From contig NZ_JAODTL010000040.1 of the NCBI RefSeq assembly GCF_026191375.1, forward strand, positions 20,297 through 84,296: a stretch of 64,000 nucleotides of DNA, given 5' to 3'. The notes below the pieces were generated by a model. The model saw nothing but the letters and a program-made list of their open reading frames with translations. It ran no database searches and was not told where the DNA came from. Shown here one piece after another: positions 18,790 to 28,881 of this stretch. Source of the stretch: Marinomonas pontica. GTDB lineage: Bacteria > Pseudomonadota > Gammaproteobacteria > Pseudomonadales > Marinomonadaceae. The position numbers were made by a program, and so were the translations under genes. How positions within the stretch are numbered: the stretch's first letter is position 1; each line of letters begins with the position of its first letter.

Positions 18790-19926
18790 ATGGATTACGA
18801 ATTATTAAAAGTCATTTGGTGGGTATTGATCGGTGTTCTATTGATCGGTTTCTCCGTGACAGACGGTTTTGATATGGGCGTGGGCAGCTTGCTAAAAGTA
18901 ATCGGCGGCACGGACTCAGAGCGTCGTATTATGATCAACTCGATTGCGCCTCATTGGGACGGCAACCAAGTGTGGTTTATCACAGCTGGTGGCGCATTGT
19001 TTGCGGCTTGGCCTGTGGTGTACGCAACGTCTTTCTCTGGTTTTTATTTTGCGATGATGTTGGTGTTGGCGGCGTTGTTCTTCCGTCCGATCGGCTTTGA
19101 TTATCGCTCTAAACTAGAAAACTCCAAATGGCGCACAAGCTGGGATTGGGGCATTGTCTTCGGTTCTGCTGTTCCACCGATCATTTTCGGTGTGGCATTC
19201 GGTAACTTGTTACAAGGTGTACCTTTTGAGTTTGACCAGTACCTTCGTGCGACTTACACAGGTTCGTTCTTTGGTTTGCTAAACCCATTCGGAATTCTTT
19301 GTGGCTTGGTTAGCTTGATGATGTTGATGACTCAGGGCGGTGCGTGGTTGCAAATGAAAACCGACTCTGACTTGCATCGTAAAGCCTGCCTAGCAACGGC
19401 TGTTACAGGAACATTGGCTGCCGTACTGTTTGTTTTAGCAGGTGTTTGGTTGGCATACGGAATTGACGGTTATGTGTTAACCAGCGCGATTGACGGCAAT
19501 AAAGTACTAACGCCATTAATGAAAACCGCAGAAGTACAAACGGGTGCTTGGTTAGCCAATTACGAAAAAGTGCCAGCGCTTATGCTTGCGCCATTGATCG
19601 GTGTGTTGGGGATGTTGGGAGCCGCTTTGGCGGGATTGGCGAAGAAAGGCGCGTTGTCTTTCCTTAGTTCTTCATTGGGTATTGCTGGCATTATCGTGAC
19701 TGCGGGCGGTTCTATGTTCCCATTCTTGATGCCGTCTTCAAGCTACCCAAGTATGAGCCTGACAATGTGGGATGCGACGTCAAGTGAGAACACCATGATG
19801 ATTATGTTCGTGGTCGCCTGCATCTTCGTACCGATTGTGTTGGCATACACTTTGTGGAACTACTTTGTGATGTACGGTCGTCTGACGAAGAAACACATCG
19901 AAGACAACAATCATTCACTGTATTAG
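18790..19926 (+). CDS. cydB: Cytochrome bd ubiquinol oxidase subunit II
   Basis: Second integral subunit of cytochrome bd, 378 residues with eight or nine transmembrane helices. The N-terminus (WWVLIGVLLIGFSVTDGFDMG) with the conserved DGFDMG and IAPHWDGNQVWFITAGGALFAAWP are diagnostic. It starts 1 bp after cydA and is followed by cydX after 66 bp. Confidence 0.97.
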   Translation: MDYELLKVIWWVLIGVLLIGFSVTDGFDMGVGSLLKVIGGTDSERRIMINSIAPHWDGNQVWFITAGGALFAAWPVVYATSFSGFYFAMMLVLAALFFRPIGFDYRSKLENSKWRTSWDWGIVFGSAVPPIIFGVAFGNLLQGVPFEFDQYLRATYTGSFFGLLNPFGILCGLVSLMMLMTQGGAWLQMKTDSDLHRKACLATAVTGTLAAVLFVLAGVWLAYGIDGYVLTSAIDGNKVLTPLMKTAEVQTGAWLANYEKVPALMLAPLIGVLGMLGAALAGLAKKGALSFLSSSLGIAGIIVTAGGSMFPFLMPSSSYPSMSLTMWDATSSENTMMIMFVVACIFVPIVLAYTLWNYFVMYGRLTKKHIEDNNHSLY

Positions 19927-19992
19927 TCATTGGCTCTAAAGGGTGGAGCTCCCTGAGCTCTGCCTTCTTTGCAATAAATAGAGGAACAAAAT

Positions 19993-20103
19993 ATGTGGTA
20001 TTTTGCTTGGGTTCTAGGCATTTTATTGGCGTGTTCATTCGGTATTATCAATGCCGTTTGGTTAGAGTTTAGTGGTTATGAAGGTGAAGAGGAGCAGAAG
20101 TAA
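19993..20103 (+). CDS. cydX: Cytochrome bd small subunit CydX
   Basis: A 36-residue single-helix subunit that stabilises cytochrome bd. The sequence begins MWYFAWVLGILLACSFGI and continues with NAVWLE, matching CydX/YbgT; the tail is acidic (EGEEEQK). AGAGGAAC lies before the ATG. It sits between cydB and cydD, the usual place. Confidence 0.93.
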   Translation: MWYFAWVLGILLACSFGIINAVWLEFSGYEGEEEQK

Positions 20104-20108
20104 ATTCT

Positions 20109-21896
20109 ATGACGAGAGAGAAGGGAGCAAAGAAGACTCGTCGAGCTGGTCGAATCAAAACACCTGAAGCGGTATTTTTGGGCTCGTTGGCCAATCAACA
20201 ATCTGCCAAATACCGTTTTGCGCAAATCGCAGGTGTGGTGTTCGCGGTGTCTTTGGTGCTGCAAGCGTGGGCATTTGCTAATGTGTTTTCTGACATGGCC
20301 TTGCAGCAGTCCTTTTCTCTGTCTCTTTTGGTTGTGGGGTTACTTGCTCTTTTGGTACGTGCTTTGGCGAGTTATAGCCGAGAGCGTATTTGCACCAGTG
20401 CAAGCCGTGACATACGCTACGGCTTGCGTCGTAATATCGTGTCGCATTTAACCTTGCTTGGGCCTGCGCGCCTGAGAATCGAAGAAGACGCGGCACTGTC
20501 TACTCGCGTCTATGAACAAATCGACGCGTTAGACGATTTCTTCAGTCGTTATAAACCACAAGTGTTTATGGTGACTCTTATTCCCTGTGTGATCCTGTTG
20601 TCTGTTGTGTCTATTTCCTGGATCGCCTTTTTTGTTTTTATGATGACCGCGCCATTGGTCATTATCTTCATGATTTTTGTCGGCCACAAAGCCGCACAAG
20701 CCAACCGTCGACAATTTAACGTCTTGGCCATGCTGTCCAATCAGTTTATGGATTTAAACCAAGGGCTGGCCGAATTAAAGCGTTTGCATCGCACATCTCA
20801 GGCCAGAGAGCGTTTATCCAACAGCGCTGCCGCTTACCAAAAAACCACCATGGGCGTTTTGGTCTTGGCGTTTTTATCGACCGCGACACTGGAGCTTTTT
20901 GCTTCCTTGTCTATCGCTATGATTGCCTTGTATTTGGGATTGGGGTTATTGGAAGTCTTACCTTGGCAAGTGGGTTCTTCCCCCGTTACGTTAACTCAAG
21001 CCATGTTCTTGTTATTGCTCGCGCCAGAATTTTATTTACCGCTGCGACAGTTGGGTAACGATTACCATGCGAAGCAAAAAGCCGAGGCAGCCGCGACCGA
21101 TTTACTGGAAATTTTACATCATGAGATTTTAGCCACACCGACTCATGTGGATTCGGCAACGGAAAACGACAATGCCGTGGCGCGGGATCACATAACGTCT
21201 ATTCGTTTTCAAGACCTAAGTTGGCAAGAAGCAGGACGCTATCGACTTGCGCCCATTACGGCCGAGATAGCCCAAGGTGAACGCGTCTGGTTAAGTGGTG
21301 AGTCGGGGGTCGGGAAATCGAGTTTATTGCATTTATTGCTTGGCTTCGAAGACGCGTATGACGGCCAGTTTTTAGTCGGTGGATTGCCATTTTCTCAATT
21401 GAATCTTGCCGATTGGCGCAGCCAATTAGCTTGGTTGCCGCAAACACCTGAATGGATCAATGGCAGTATTCGACGAAACTTACTGTTAGGCCTTGGTGGA
21501 AAAGAAGGCAAAGAACTTCCCAATGAAGACGAGATACATACGGCGCTGAAAGAAAGCCAATGTGATGGCTTTGTCTATGCATTGCCCGATGGATTAGACA
21601 CCAAACTCACAGAGTTGGGCACAGGATTATCTGGTGGGCAAATGCAGCGCCTTTCCATTGCTAGAGCCTTATTGTCCAAGGCCAACCTGTGGCTACTGGA
21701 TGAGCCTTGTTCCGGTCTCGACAACGACACAGCGCAAGCGGTGTTAGATACTTTAAAGCGTGCCTCTAAAGGCAAAACATTACTGATCGTCAGCCACGAT
21801 ACACACCCCATTCTATGGGCAGATAAGCACTGGTCTTTAACCAAAGGAGGCTTGCATGAGCAATCACGCAAACAACACGGCGAAGCTATCGCTTAA
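20109..21896 (+). CDS. cydD: Thiol reductant ABC exporter subunit CydD
   Basis: One half of the heterodimeric ABC transporter CydDC, required for cytochrome bd assembly; it has been reported to move cysteine/glutathione and to bind or move haem. The 595-residue protein has an N-terminal six-helix membrane domain and a C-terminal ATPase: Walker A GESGVGKSS, signature LSGGQMQRLSIARAL, Walker B LWLLDEPCSGLD. It overlaps cydC by 41 bp. It starts 5 bp after cydX, so cydABXDC is probably one transcript. Confidence 0.93.
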   Translation: MTREKGAKKTRRAGRIKTPEAVFLGSLANQQSAKYRFAQIAGVVFAVSLVLQAWAFANVFSDMALQQSFSLSLLVVGLLALLVRALASYSRERICTSASRDIRYGLRRNIVSHLTLLGPARLRIEEDAALSTRVYEQIDALDDFFSRYKPQVFMVTLIPCVILLSVVSISWIAFFVFMMTAPLVIIFMIFVGHKAAQANRRQFNVLAMLSNQFMDLNQGLAELKRLHRTSQARERLSNSAAAYQKTTMGVLVLAFLSTATLELFASLSIAMIALYLGLGLLEVLPWQVGSSPVTLTQAMFLLLLAPEFYLPLRQLGNDYHAKQKAEAAATDLLEILHHEILATPTHVDSATENDNAVARDHITSIRFQDLSWQEAGRYRLAPITAEIAQGERVWLSGESGVGKSSLLHLLLGFEDAYDGQFLVGGLPFSQLNLADWRSQLAWLPQTPEWINGSIRRNLLLGLGGKEGKELPNEDEIHTALKESQCDGFVYALPDGLDTKLTELGTGLSGGQMQRLSIARALLSKANLWLLDEPCSGLDNDTAQAVLDTLKRASKGKTLLIVSHDTHPILWADKHWSLTKGGLHEQSRKQHGEAIA

Positions 21897-23523
21897 ACGC
21901 CTGTTATTGGCGAATCCTTGGGGCTTTATTGTTCCGTTTGTCACTGGTGTGGCGGCTACCTTAGCAGGTGTTGGCTTGCTTGGCCTTTCTGGCTGGTTTA
22001 TCTCTGCCGCTGGTTTGGCAACCGCCATGGGGGTGGGCATAGTATTCAATTACCTCACACCAGGTGCGATCGTCCGAGGCTTAGCCATCTTACGAACAGC
22101 AGGGCGATACGGCGAACAAGTTACTGCGCATAATCATTTGCTTGGCTTGTTGCGGACATTGCGTCTTTGGGTATGGGATCAACGGGTCGCAAAAGAGTCG
22201 ACTGACTTGAACCAACAAAGTCGAGGTGATTTATTGCAACGTTTGGTCAGCGACCTTGACCAAATTATTCGTTGGCCTTTGGTGGTTTTTTTGCCGTGGA
22301 TGTACGCCGTATTAGCGTATGTTGCCGTGGCCATATTCGCTTTTTTTATCTCGCCAGATTTATTGTGGCCGTTATCCATCGCCGCGGTGTTTCATGTTTT
22401 GATTGTGCCTTGGGCGTGTGGCCACATTGCCAGTCATGCGGTGCATGTTGGGCAAATATTAGGTGTGCATCGTCGCAGTCGATTTGTTAGCTTCTTTTCA
22501 GCATTGATCACCTTAACCATTCGAGGTCGTTGGGAAGATTACGCCAAACGACTCGATCAACTGGATGTGCGTCAAAAAAACGCCGAAATTCGCATTCAAC
22601 AGGCCGTTAGCCTAGGGCGACTGTTTTCCTACCTCGTAACCATCTTGTTATTGGCGTGCAGCCTGTATTTACTGGGCACTGTGACGACAGAAACGGGGCG
22701 TTGGGTATTGAACGACGGAGTACAAGGCACGTGGGTCGTTGGCTATGTTTTATCCTTGCTTGCTGTGAATGAATTGGTGTTGCCATTGGTGCAATCCTTC
22801 GTCGCACAAGGACAGTCGCAGGTAGGGTTACGTCGATTAAACCAACTGCATCAGTATGCGAATACTCCAATAGATCAGACGATCCCTCGTATAGAACAGC
22901 TTTTCTTCAAACAATGGCGCGGTTTTTATCTGCCGAGCCGCATGGGGAGCCCAACAACCAATATTCGAGTCAATCATGGCGAAAGTGTGTGGCTGCGTGG
23001 TGTCAGTGGCTCAGGAAAATCCACCCTGCTTGCGTCAATGGCAGGGGACTGCTTGTCGTCCGGAGAAGCGTACATCAATGATGAAAAATACGATGTGTGC
23101 AACAACCCAAGCTATCAAGCCAAACTCAGTTACTTGCCACAATCACCGTACGTGTTTCAGCAAAGTATCGCCGCCAACTTGCTTCTTGGTAACCCAAATG
23201 CCAGCGACGACCAACTGTGGGCAGCACTTGATGCCGTCGCCTTAGCTGACTGGGTCAAAAGCTTGCCGAACGGACTGGAAACCTTACTTAGCTCCCAAGG
23301 CCGTAACTTGTCCGGCGGGCAACGCAAACGCCTCGTGTTAGCGCGTCTTCTGTTAAGGCGATCCCCCGTTCTACTACTGGATGAACCTTTTGATGGGCTA
23401 GACAAAGCCACCATTGAAAGGATTTCTCATTCAGTACAACATGACTACAAGCCAGATATCTTAATCCTCGTTAGTCACGTTGGTAGCCGCCTTGGCGACA
23501 ACGCGAGAGTTATAGAGCTGTAG
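21856..23523 (+). CDS. cydC: Thiol reductant ABC exporter subunit CydC
   Basis: Partner half-transporter of CydD, 555 residues. A membrane domain (GLSGWFISAAGLATA near the start) precedes an ATPase with Walker A GVSGSGKSTLL, signature LSGGQRKRLVLARLLL and Walker B VLLLDEPFDGLD. The last residues, DNARVIEL, recur at 24891-24917 with the same amino acids but different codons after the first 15 bases, which suggests that the 3' end was replaced when the DNA between was inserted (see findings). Confidence 0.93.
   Translation: MSNHANNTAKLSLKRLLLANPWGFIVPFVTGVAATLAGVGLLGLSGWFISAAGLATAMGVGIVFNYLTPGAIVRGLAILRTAGRYGEQVTAHNHLLGLLRTLRLWVWDQRVAKESTDLNQQSRGDLLQRLVSDLDQIIRWPLVVFLPWMYAVLAYVAVAIFAFFISPDLLWPLSIAAVFHVLIVPWACGHIASHAVHVGQILGVHRRSRFVSFFSALITLTIRGRWEDYAKRLDQLDVRQKNAEIRIQQAVSLGRLFSYLVTILLLACSLYLLGTVTTETGRWVLNDGVQGTWVVGYVLSLLAVNELVLPLVQSFVAQGQSQVGLRRLNQLHQYANTPIDQTIPRIEQLFFKQWRGFYLPSRMGSPTTNIRVNHGESVWLRGVSGSGKSTLLASMAGDCLSSGEAYINDEKYDVCNNPSYQAKLSYLPQSPYVFQQSIAANLLLGNPNASDDQLWAALDAVALADWVKSLPNGLETLLSSQGRNLSGGQRKRLVLARLLLRRSPVLLLDEPFDGLDKATIERISHSVQHDYKPDILILVSHVGSRLGDNARVIEL
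23496..23523 (+). repeat. Left copy of a cydC 3'-end direct repeat
   Basis: CGACAACGCGAGAGT at 23496-23510 is identical to 24891-24905. The following codons for V-I-E-L-stop differ from the right copy only at synonymous positions. Confidence 0.8.
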
Positions 23524-23528
23524 CTCTT

Positions 23529-23846
23529 TTTCCCTCCCCTTATGTCTTGCAAGGGGAGGGTTAGGGTGGGGTTATTCTCTTCTTTGGGTTCTATTCAAAC
23601 ACTTTGTATTCCCAACCTTTTTTCCGCTCTGCTGAGCGGGTAACTTTTTGCAAGCGCCCAAAAAGTAACCAAAAATTCGCTTTATCGGGCTATCGCCCAA
23701 ACGTCTCATTTATTTTCTTAAGATTAGGTTTAGCAACACGATTTTTAGAGTAAGGCATGGATTGTTCTTTTAGTAAGAGATAGATCTTAAAACAATGACT
23801 CTGAAACTCCATAAAGTCGCGCAACTTCGTCGCGTCGAACTGACTG
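23529..23846 (+). repeat. Dispersed intergenic repeat, copy A
   Basis: About 320 bp highly similar to 54509-54836 (copy B), with small gaps. It begins with a GC-rich hairpin (CCCTCCCC ... GGGGAGGG), continues through CGCTCTGCTGAGCGGGTAAC and GGGCTATCGCCCAAACGTCTC, and ends with CAACTTCGTCGCGTCGAACT. There is no ORF in it. It lies directly after cydC, inside the inserted segment. Confidence 0.85.
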
Positions 23847-24019
23847 CATCGTAGCTAATTGTCAGCTAGCTGATGCGGGGTCGAACCCCTTTTTTGACCC
23901 AAAGGTCTTTTTGATCCAACAGTCCTTATTAAAAAAGGGCTTTGACCTCATAGTTAATGGTTGAGGGTTCTTGACAATGCCTTATTTACCTATCAATATG
24001 ATAGGTATTAACTCAATGG
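23846..24019. other. Hairpin and leader before the toxin-antitoxin pair
   Basis: Holds a stem-loop (GCATC at 23846-23850 with GATGC at 23872-23876, with internal pairing), then GGGGTCGAACCCC (23877-23889) resembling a tRNA T-arm but with no tRNA around it. GGGGTCGAA ... GACC ... CATAG here also resembles 24927-24954 beyond the insertion. No gene. Confidence 0.5.
23971..24007 (+). promoter_or_regulatory. Promoter and palindromic operator of the toxin-antitoxin pair
   Basis: TTGACA at 23971-23976 is a perfect -35 box. Downstream, TACCTATC-AATAT-GATAGGTA (23987-24007) is an inverted repeat with perfect 8-bp arms, covering the -10 region. It is the expected autorepression operator for the helix-turn-helix antitoxin encoded downstream. 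Confidence 0.65.
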
Positions 24020-24370
24020 ATGAGTGACATGAAAAAGAATAACCCACAAGGAAAGGTGGTGTTTCCACTTAGTGAGTTTACCGCTCGAAAAATCATTAAT
24101 GATCTAGCAGAAAATCATACCAATCGAATCCGTTGGAGCAAGCATATCAAAGAGAGAATGCTTGAACGTGGTGTGACAACGGGGCAGGTTTTAGCGTTGC
24201 TGAAGAGTAAGCGCTCAGTATTCCGTGAAGGGCCTTATCTCGAGATTAATGGTGATTGGAAATTTAACATAAAAGGAATGGCGGCAGGATCTATTATAGA
24301 GCTCAGTGTCGCCATTAAGAACCATACTGATAACCCGACTTCAATTCTCATTACAGTTTGGGTTCATTAG
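24020..24370 (+). CDS. DUF4258-type putative toxin
   Basis: A 116-residue protein with the DUF4258 pattern: WSKHIKERMLERGVTTGQVLALL, then REGPYLEINGDWKFNIKGMAAGSIIELSVAI, ending ILITVWVH. DUF4258 proteins are found beside helix-turn-helix genes and are thought to be RelE/MqsR-like ribonuclease toxins. A start at 24029 (MKKNN) is also possible. The antitoxin gene follows after 10 bp. Toxicity is inferred from family and context only. Confidence 0.72.
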   Translation: MSDMKKNNPQGKVVFPLSEFTARKIINDLAENHTNRIRWSKHIKERMLERGVTTGQVLALLKSKRSVFREGPYLEINGDWKFNIKGMAAGSIIELSVAIKNHTDNPTSILITVWVH

Positions 24371-24380
24371 GAGTAAAACG

Positions 24381-24821
24381 ATGTATCACTATACAGAATG
24401 TGGTTTGCCTAACGTCTACTTAAAAAACGGTTTTACCATTGAACATATAGACGGCGAAGACTACACCAGCATTGATGATATGAATAACTTGCATGTCGCT
24501 ATAGCGCAGACAATAGCAGACGGCCACACGGCACTTCGTCCGGCGGAATTTAAGTTTTTACGCATAGAGCTGAACCTATCGCAAAAAATGCTCGGACACC
24601 GCTTTGGTGTATCCGAACAAACGATAGCGCGTTACGAAAAAGGTCAGTCAGACATCCCTCGAACGACAGATGCCGCACTTCGATCTCTATTCATGGAAAA
24701 ATTAGAGAAAACGAACTCCGTTAGCTACTTTCTAGACCTACTTTCTGATGCCGAAGCACAGCAAGCCGCAAAAGAAATCTTACTGGAAGAAGTCGATAAC
24801 CACTGGGGAATTGCGATATAG
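24381..24821 (+). CDS. Helix-turn-helix antitoxin (MqsA-like)
   Basis: A 146-residue DNA-binding protein. The N-terminal part (MYHYTECGLPNVYLKNGFTI) resembles the start of MqsA-like antitoxins; the XRE-type helix-turn-helix is LRIELNLSQKMLGHRFGVSEQ and TIARYEKGQSDIP (about residues 55-90). The ATG at 24381 follows AGGAG. Second gene of the pair; it probably binds the toxin and represses from the palindrome at 23987-24007. Confidence 0.78.
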   Translation: MYHYTECGLPNVYLKNGFTIEHIDGEDYTSIDDMNNLHVAIAQTIADGHTALRPAEFKFLRIELNLSQKMLGHRFGVSEQTIARYEKGQSDIPRTTDAALRSLFMEKLEKTNSVSYFLDLLSDAEAQQAAKEILLEEVDNHWGIAI

Positions 24822-24824
24822 CTA

Positions 24825-24891
24825 GACGTAGTGGAATTCGAACAATTAGGGTCAGATGAAAATAAAATTATCTGCCCCTAATTTCTACGTC
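24825..24891. repeat. Nested inverted repeat at the right edge of the inserted segment
   Basis: GACGTAG (24825-24831) pairs with CTACGTC (24885-24891). Inside, AATTAGGG-CAGAT pairs with ATCTG-CCCTAATT around an AT-rich loop. It may end transcription of the TA operon. It directly abuts the 15-bp core repeat at 24891-24905. Confidence 0.6.
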
Positions 24892-24917
24892 GACAACGCG
24901 AGAGTAATCGAACTTTA
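24891..24917 (+). repeat. Displaced second copy of the cydC 3' end
   Basis: Begins with the same 15 bases as 23496-23510 and goes on to encode V-I-E-L-stop with different synonymous codons (GTA ATC GAA CTT TAA against GTT ATA GAG CTG TAG). Nothing upstream of it resembles cydC, so it is an orphan gene end. Confidence 0.8.
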
Positions 24918-25018
24918 AAACCCTATGGGGTCGAATTCCTTTTTGACCTCATAGCGTAAACGCTTTAATTTGCCGATCTTTATTTCGTACTTTCATTTCA
25001 GGAAAAGCTGAGCGGTTT

Positions 25019-25363
25019 TTATTTTTCATACACAACAAAATATTTGCGGGTCGGCTCGACCACTTCCCAGCTGCCCTGAAAGCCTGCGGAGATTACAAAT
25101 CGGTCACCGGCTGTTACTCGTATAGGCTCTTTTCCCTCTTCGGTGATGAGGCTTATGCCTTCAAGAATATGGCAGTATTCTTCTTCGCTGTAACGGATTT
25201 TCCATTTGCCTTTGTCGCTTTGCCAGATGCCAGCGGAGAATGTTTCTGAGCTGTCTGTGTACTCCATCCACAGTTTTTGGAGTGGATTTCCTTCGAGTCG
25301 TTTTTCTTCTGAGACGTAATATTCTTCGGCTTGAATATCAGTATCTAAACGTGTAAATCCCAT
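25019..25363 (-). CDS. Cupin-domain protein (DUF861 type)
   Basis: A 114-residue single-domain cupin of the DUF861 (cupin_3) group: SAGIWQSDKGKWKIRYSEEEYCHILEG, then ITVTAGD-type strand (IRVTAGDRFVISAGFQGSWEV). Such proteins fold as a small beta-barrel and may bind a metal or small metabolite; the substrate is unknown. The ATG at 25363 sits 6 bp after AGGAAGG; an ATG at 25369 adds two residues. It converges on the cydC region. Confidence 0.8.
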   Translation of the reverse strand: MGFTRLDTDIQAEEYYVSEEKRLEGNPLQKLWMEYTDSSETFSAGIWQSDKGKWKIRYSEEEYCHILEGISLITEEGKEPIRVTAGDRFVISAGFQGSWEVVEPTRKYFVVYEK

Positions 25364-25694
25364 CTTCATCCTTCCTGTTCGTTTAATAAAAAAACTTGCT
25401 AAAGGCTGAAGTTAAAGACTTAACAAACGGATTGCTATACCTCCTAAAGGATAGGTTGAGGACAATATCAAGCGCCGACTCTTGTTCTATTTGTTGTGTC
25501 CTTCCTTTTCGTTCTGTCTGTTTTTCCCGTAATAGTGTCCCAAAAAACATTTTTTAAGATAGATAGCATATTGCCTATTCTCGATGTACATTGACGGCTC
25601 GATCTTGTTTCTTCGACAAGGTCATTATTGGCTATTCATTAAAGCTTATCAGTCTGTTTCCCCTGCAATGTTGGCGTTCAAATAGGAGTGCTAG
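25364..25694. other. Divergent intergenic region, nothing recognised
   Basis: About 330 bp between the cupin gene and the gene at 25695, presumably with promoters for both. No ORF, clear promoter or strong hairpin identified. Confidence 0.5.
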
Positions 25695-26384
25695 ATGCAA
25701 TCAAAGTTTACGGTTCAAGTCGATTCTTTCCAGAAGATCAGTAAGATTCAAAACGCGTGGTCGGTTGGCGATTTTAAAGCGCTTTTGACGATTATGGATT
25801 TTGACGACGATGTCGACGCGATGGACGCAGGCGAGCTGCGCGAGATGTGCATGATGTCGTTAAGCGATTTGAAACCAGAGGACGCTGCGGCGGTGGTGTT
25901 AACGCATAGTTTTCCGACGTTGTCTCGCGGTAAAGTTGAGCAGATTAGCCATGATATGATGGATGAGCATTGCTGGGAGGAATACCCAGATTGCCTGTAT
26001 CACGAGCGTTTCTTTAATGCGTATTCGTTGTTGCGAGAAGCGTTTAATGGCAAGTTTGCCAAACCAACCGGTGTTGAAATAGCGCTTACGGTAACCGCGG
26101 CTCACAGTGAAGATATGACGATTTTTGATGACTCGCTTCATTCTTCCATCGTGCGTTTATTGGCAAGTGGCCAGGACGATGATGCACTGATTAATCGTTT
26201 GTACGAAGAGCAAATCCAAGGGAAATATTTTCCTGAAGCGAAGGGCATTGTGTGGCAGCTGAAGCAGATCGCGGACAATGGCTTATCGCGACAGTTTAGT
26301 TTGGTTAGCTCTTATTTCTGGTTGGAATTTTTTGAACAAGTTGATGAATTCAAAGCGGTGTCTCACGCAGATAGCGCCGCCTAG
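25695..26384 (+). CDS. Conserved hypothetical soluble protein
   Basis: A 229-residue acidic protein with no signal peptide or membrane helix. AGGAG lies 7 bp before the ATG. The C-terminal half (MTIFDDSLHSSIVRLLASGQDDDALINRLYEEQIQGKYFPEAKGI) looks helical. I do not recognise a family. It stands alone, with its own terminator. Confidence 0.7.
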   Translation: MQSKFTVQVDSFQKISKIQNAWSVGDFKALLTIMDFDDDVDAMDAGELREMCMMSLSDLKPEDAAAVVLTHSFPTLSRGKVEQISHDMMDEHCWEEYPDCLYHERFFNAYSLLREAFNGKFAKPTGVEIALTVTAAHSEDMTIFDDSLHSSIVRLLASGQDDDALINRLYEEQIQGKYFPEAKGIVWQLKQIADNGLSRQFSLVSSYFWLEFFEQVDEFKAVSHADSAA

Positions 26385-26422
26385 CGCTGTGATGTATCAG
26401 GCATTTGCATGGTTATGAAATG

Positions 26423-26450
26423 AAAAGCGAATCCTAGGGTTCGCTTTTTT
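26423..26450 (+). terminator. Terminator of the gene at 25695
   Basis: AAAAGCGAA (26423-26431) pairs with TTCGCTTTT (26440-26448), extended by inner pairs, followed by T's. Confidence 0.85.
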
Positions 26451-26549
26451 CTGGGTTGGCCGTTGTTAAATCGGTCAATTCGGGTTGTTTTTTCGCACAC
26501 AAGCTCCATTTTAAACGAATGTTCGAACACTTTATTATTGAGGATTAAG

Positions 26550-26996
26550 ATGACGGCTTCCCCTATACAAATCGTTTGTCAAAGTTGCGCCACAAAGAAC
26601 CGTGTGCCGAAAGACAAGCTTGGTAATACACCTCTTTGTGGCAAATGTAAAAAGCCCGTTCTTTCAACCCGTCCCATTATGGGCGGTGATAATAATTTCA
26701 GACGCTATATTACAGACAGCGACTTGCCAGTGGTGGTTGATTTTTGGGAGTCTTGGTGTGGGCCGTGTCAGCAATTTGCGCCTATTTTCGAACACGTCGC
26801 GGGTGATCTGTCGACAAAAGCCTGTTTTATGAAGTTGGATACAGAGCAGAATCAAACCACGGCGGGTGGCTATAATATTCGTTCTATTCCGACTTTGATG
26901 ATCTTTCATCATGGCAAAGAAGTGGCGCGTTTGTCAGGCGCGTTACCGAAAACACAATTCCAGCAGTGGCTAGCTCAGAACTTACCTAATATTTAA
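26550..26996 (+). CDS. trxC: Thioredoxin 2
   Basis: Zinc-containing cytosolic thioredoxin, 148 residues. The N-terminal zinc finger shows two CxxC pairs (CQSCATKN, CGKCKKPV), and the thioredoxin fold has the active site WCGPC followed by a conserved cis-Pro segment (SIPTLMIF). The ATG at 26550 follows AGGA; the open frame upstream is not used. In many bacteria TrxC is induced by oxidative stress; no OxyR site was recognised here. Confidence 0.93.
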   Translation: MTASPIQIVCQSCATKNRVPKDKLGNTPLCGKCKKPVLSTRPIMGGDNNFRRYITDSDLPVVVDFWESWCGPCQQFAPIFEHVAGDLSTKACFMKLDTEQNQTTAGGYNIRSIPTLMIFHHGKEVARLSGALPKTQFQQWLAQNLPNI

Positions 26997-27020
26997 AGTT
27001 CGAGTGATATTGGTAGGGCG

Positions 27021-28692
<1,672 letters not shown>

Positions 28693-28819
28693 GAGGTTCA
28701 CCGATCGATCAAAACGGGCGGAGTTTACCTGTGTGTTGATTGAACTCAAGCACTGTCGGTGGGATAACTTGTTTAAATAAAACGACTTTGATGCAGGTCA
28801 AAAATGTAGGAAAAACCCC

Positions 28820-28850
28820 AAAAAAAACGGATCAAGAGACCCGCTTTTTT
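28820..28850 (-). terminator. Possible terminator of the TonB receptor gene
   Basis: Imperfect hairpin, A-rich arm 28821-28830 with CCGCTTTTTT at 28841-28850 (one bulge), followed on the minus strand by T's. It may act in both directions. Confidence 0.5.
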
Positions 28851-28881
28851 TGTATCTGTCTGTTAGTGAGCCTGATGCGAT

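Noticed and set aside
23846..23900. tRNA-like element (GGGGTCGAACCCC resembles a T-arm)
   Set aside because: No acceptor stem, anticodon arm or D-arm can be built around it.
24825..24905. Integron attC site after the toxin-antitoxin pair
   Set aside because: The GTTRRRY / RYYYAAC core sites are absent and no integrase is present; I report it only as an inverted repeat.
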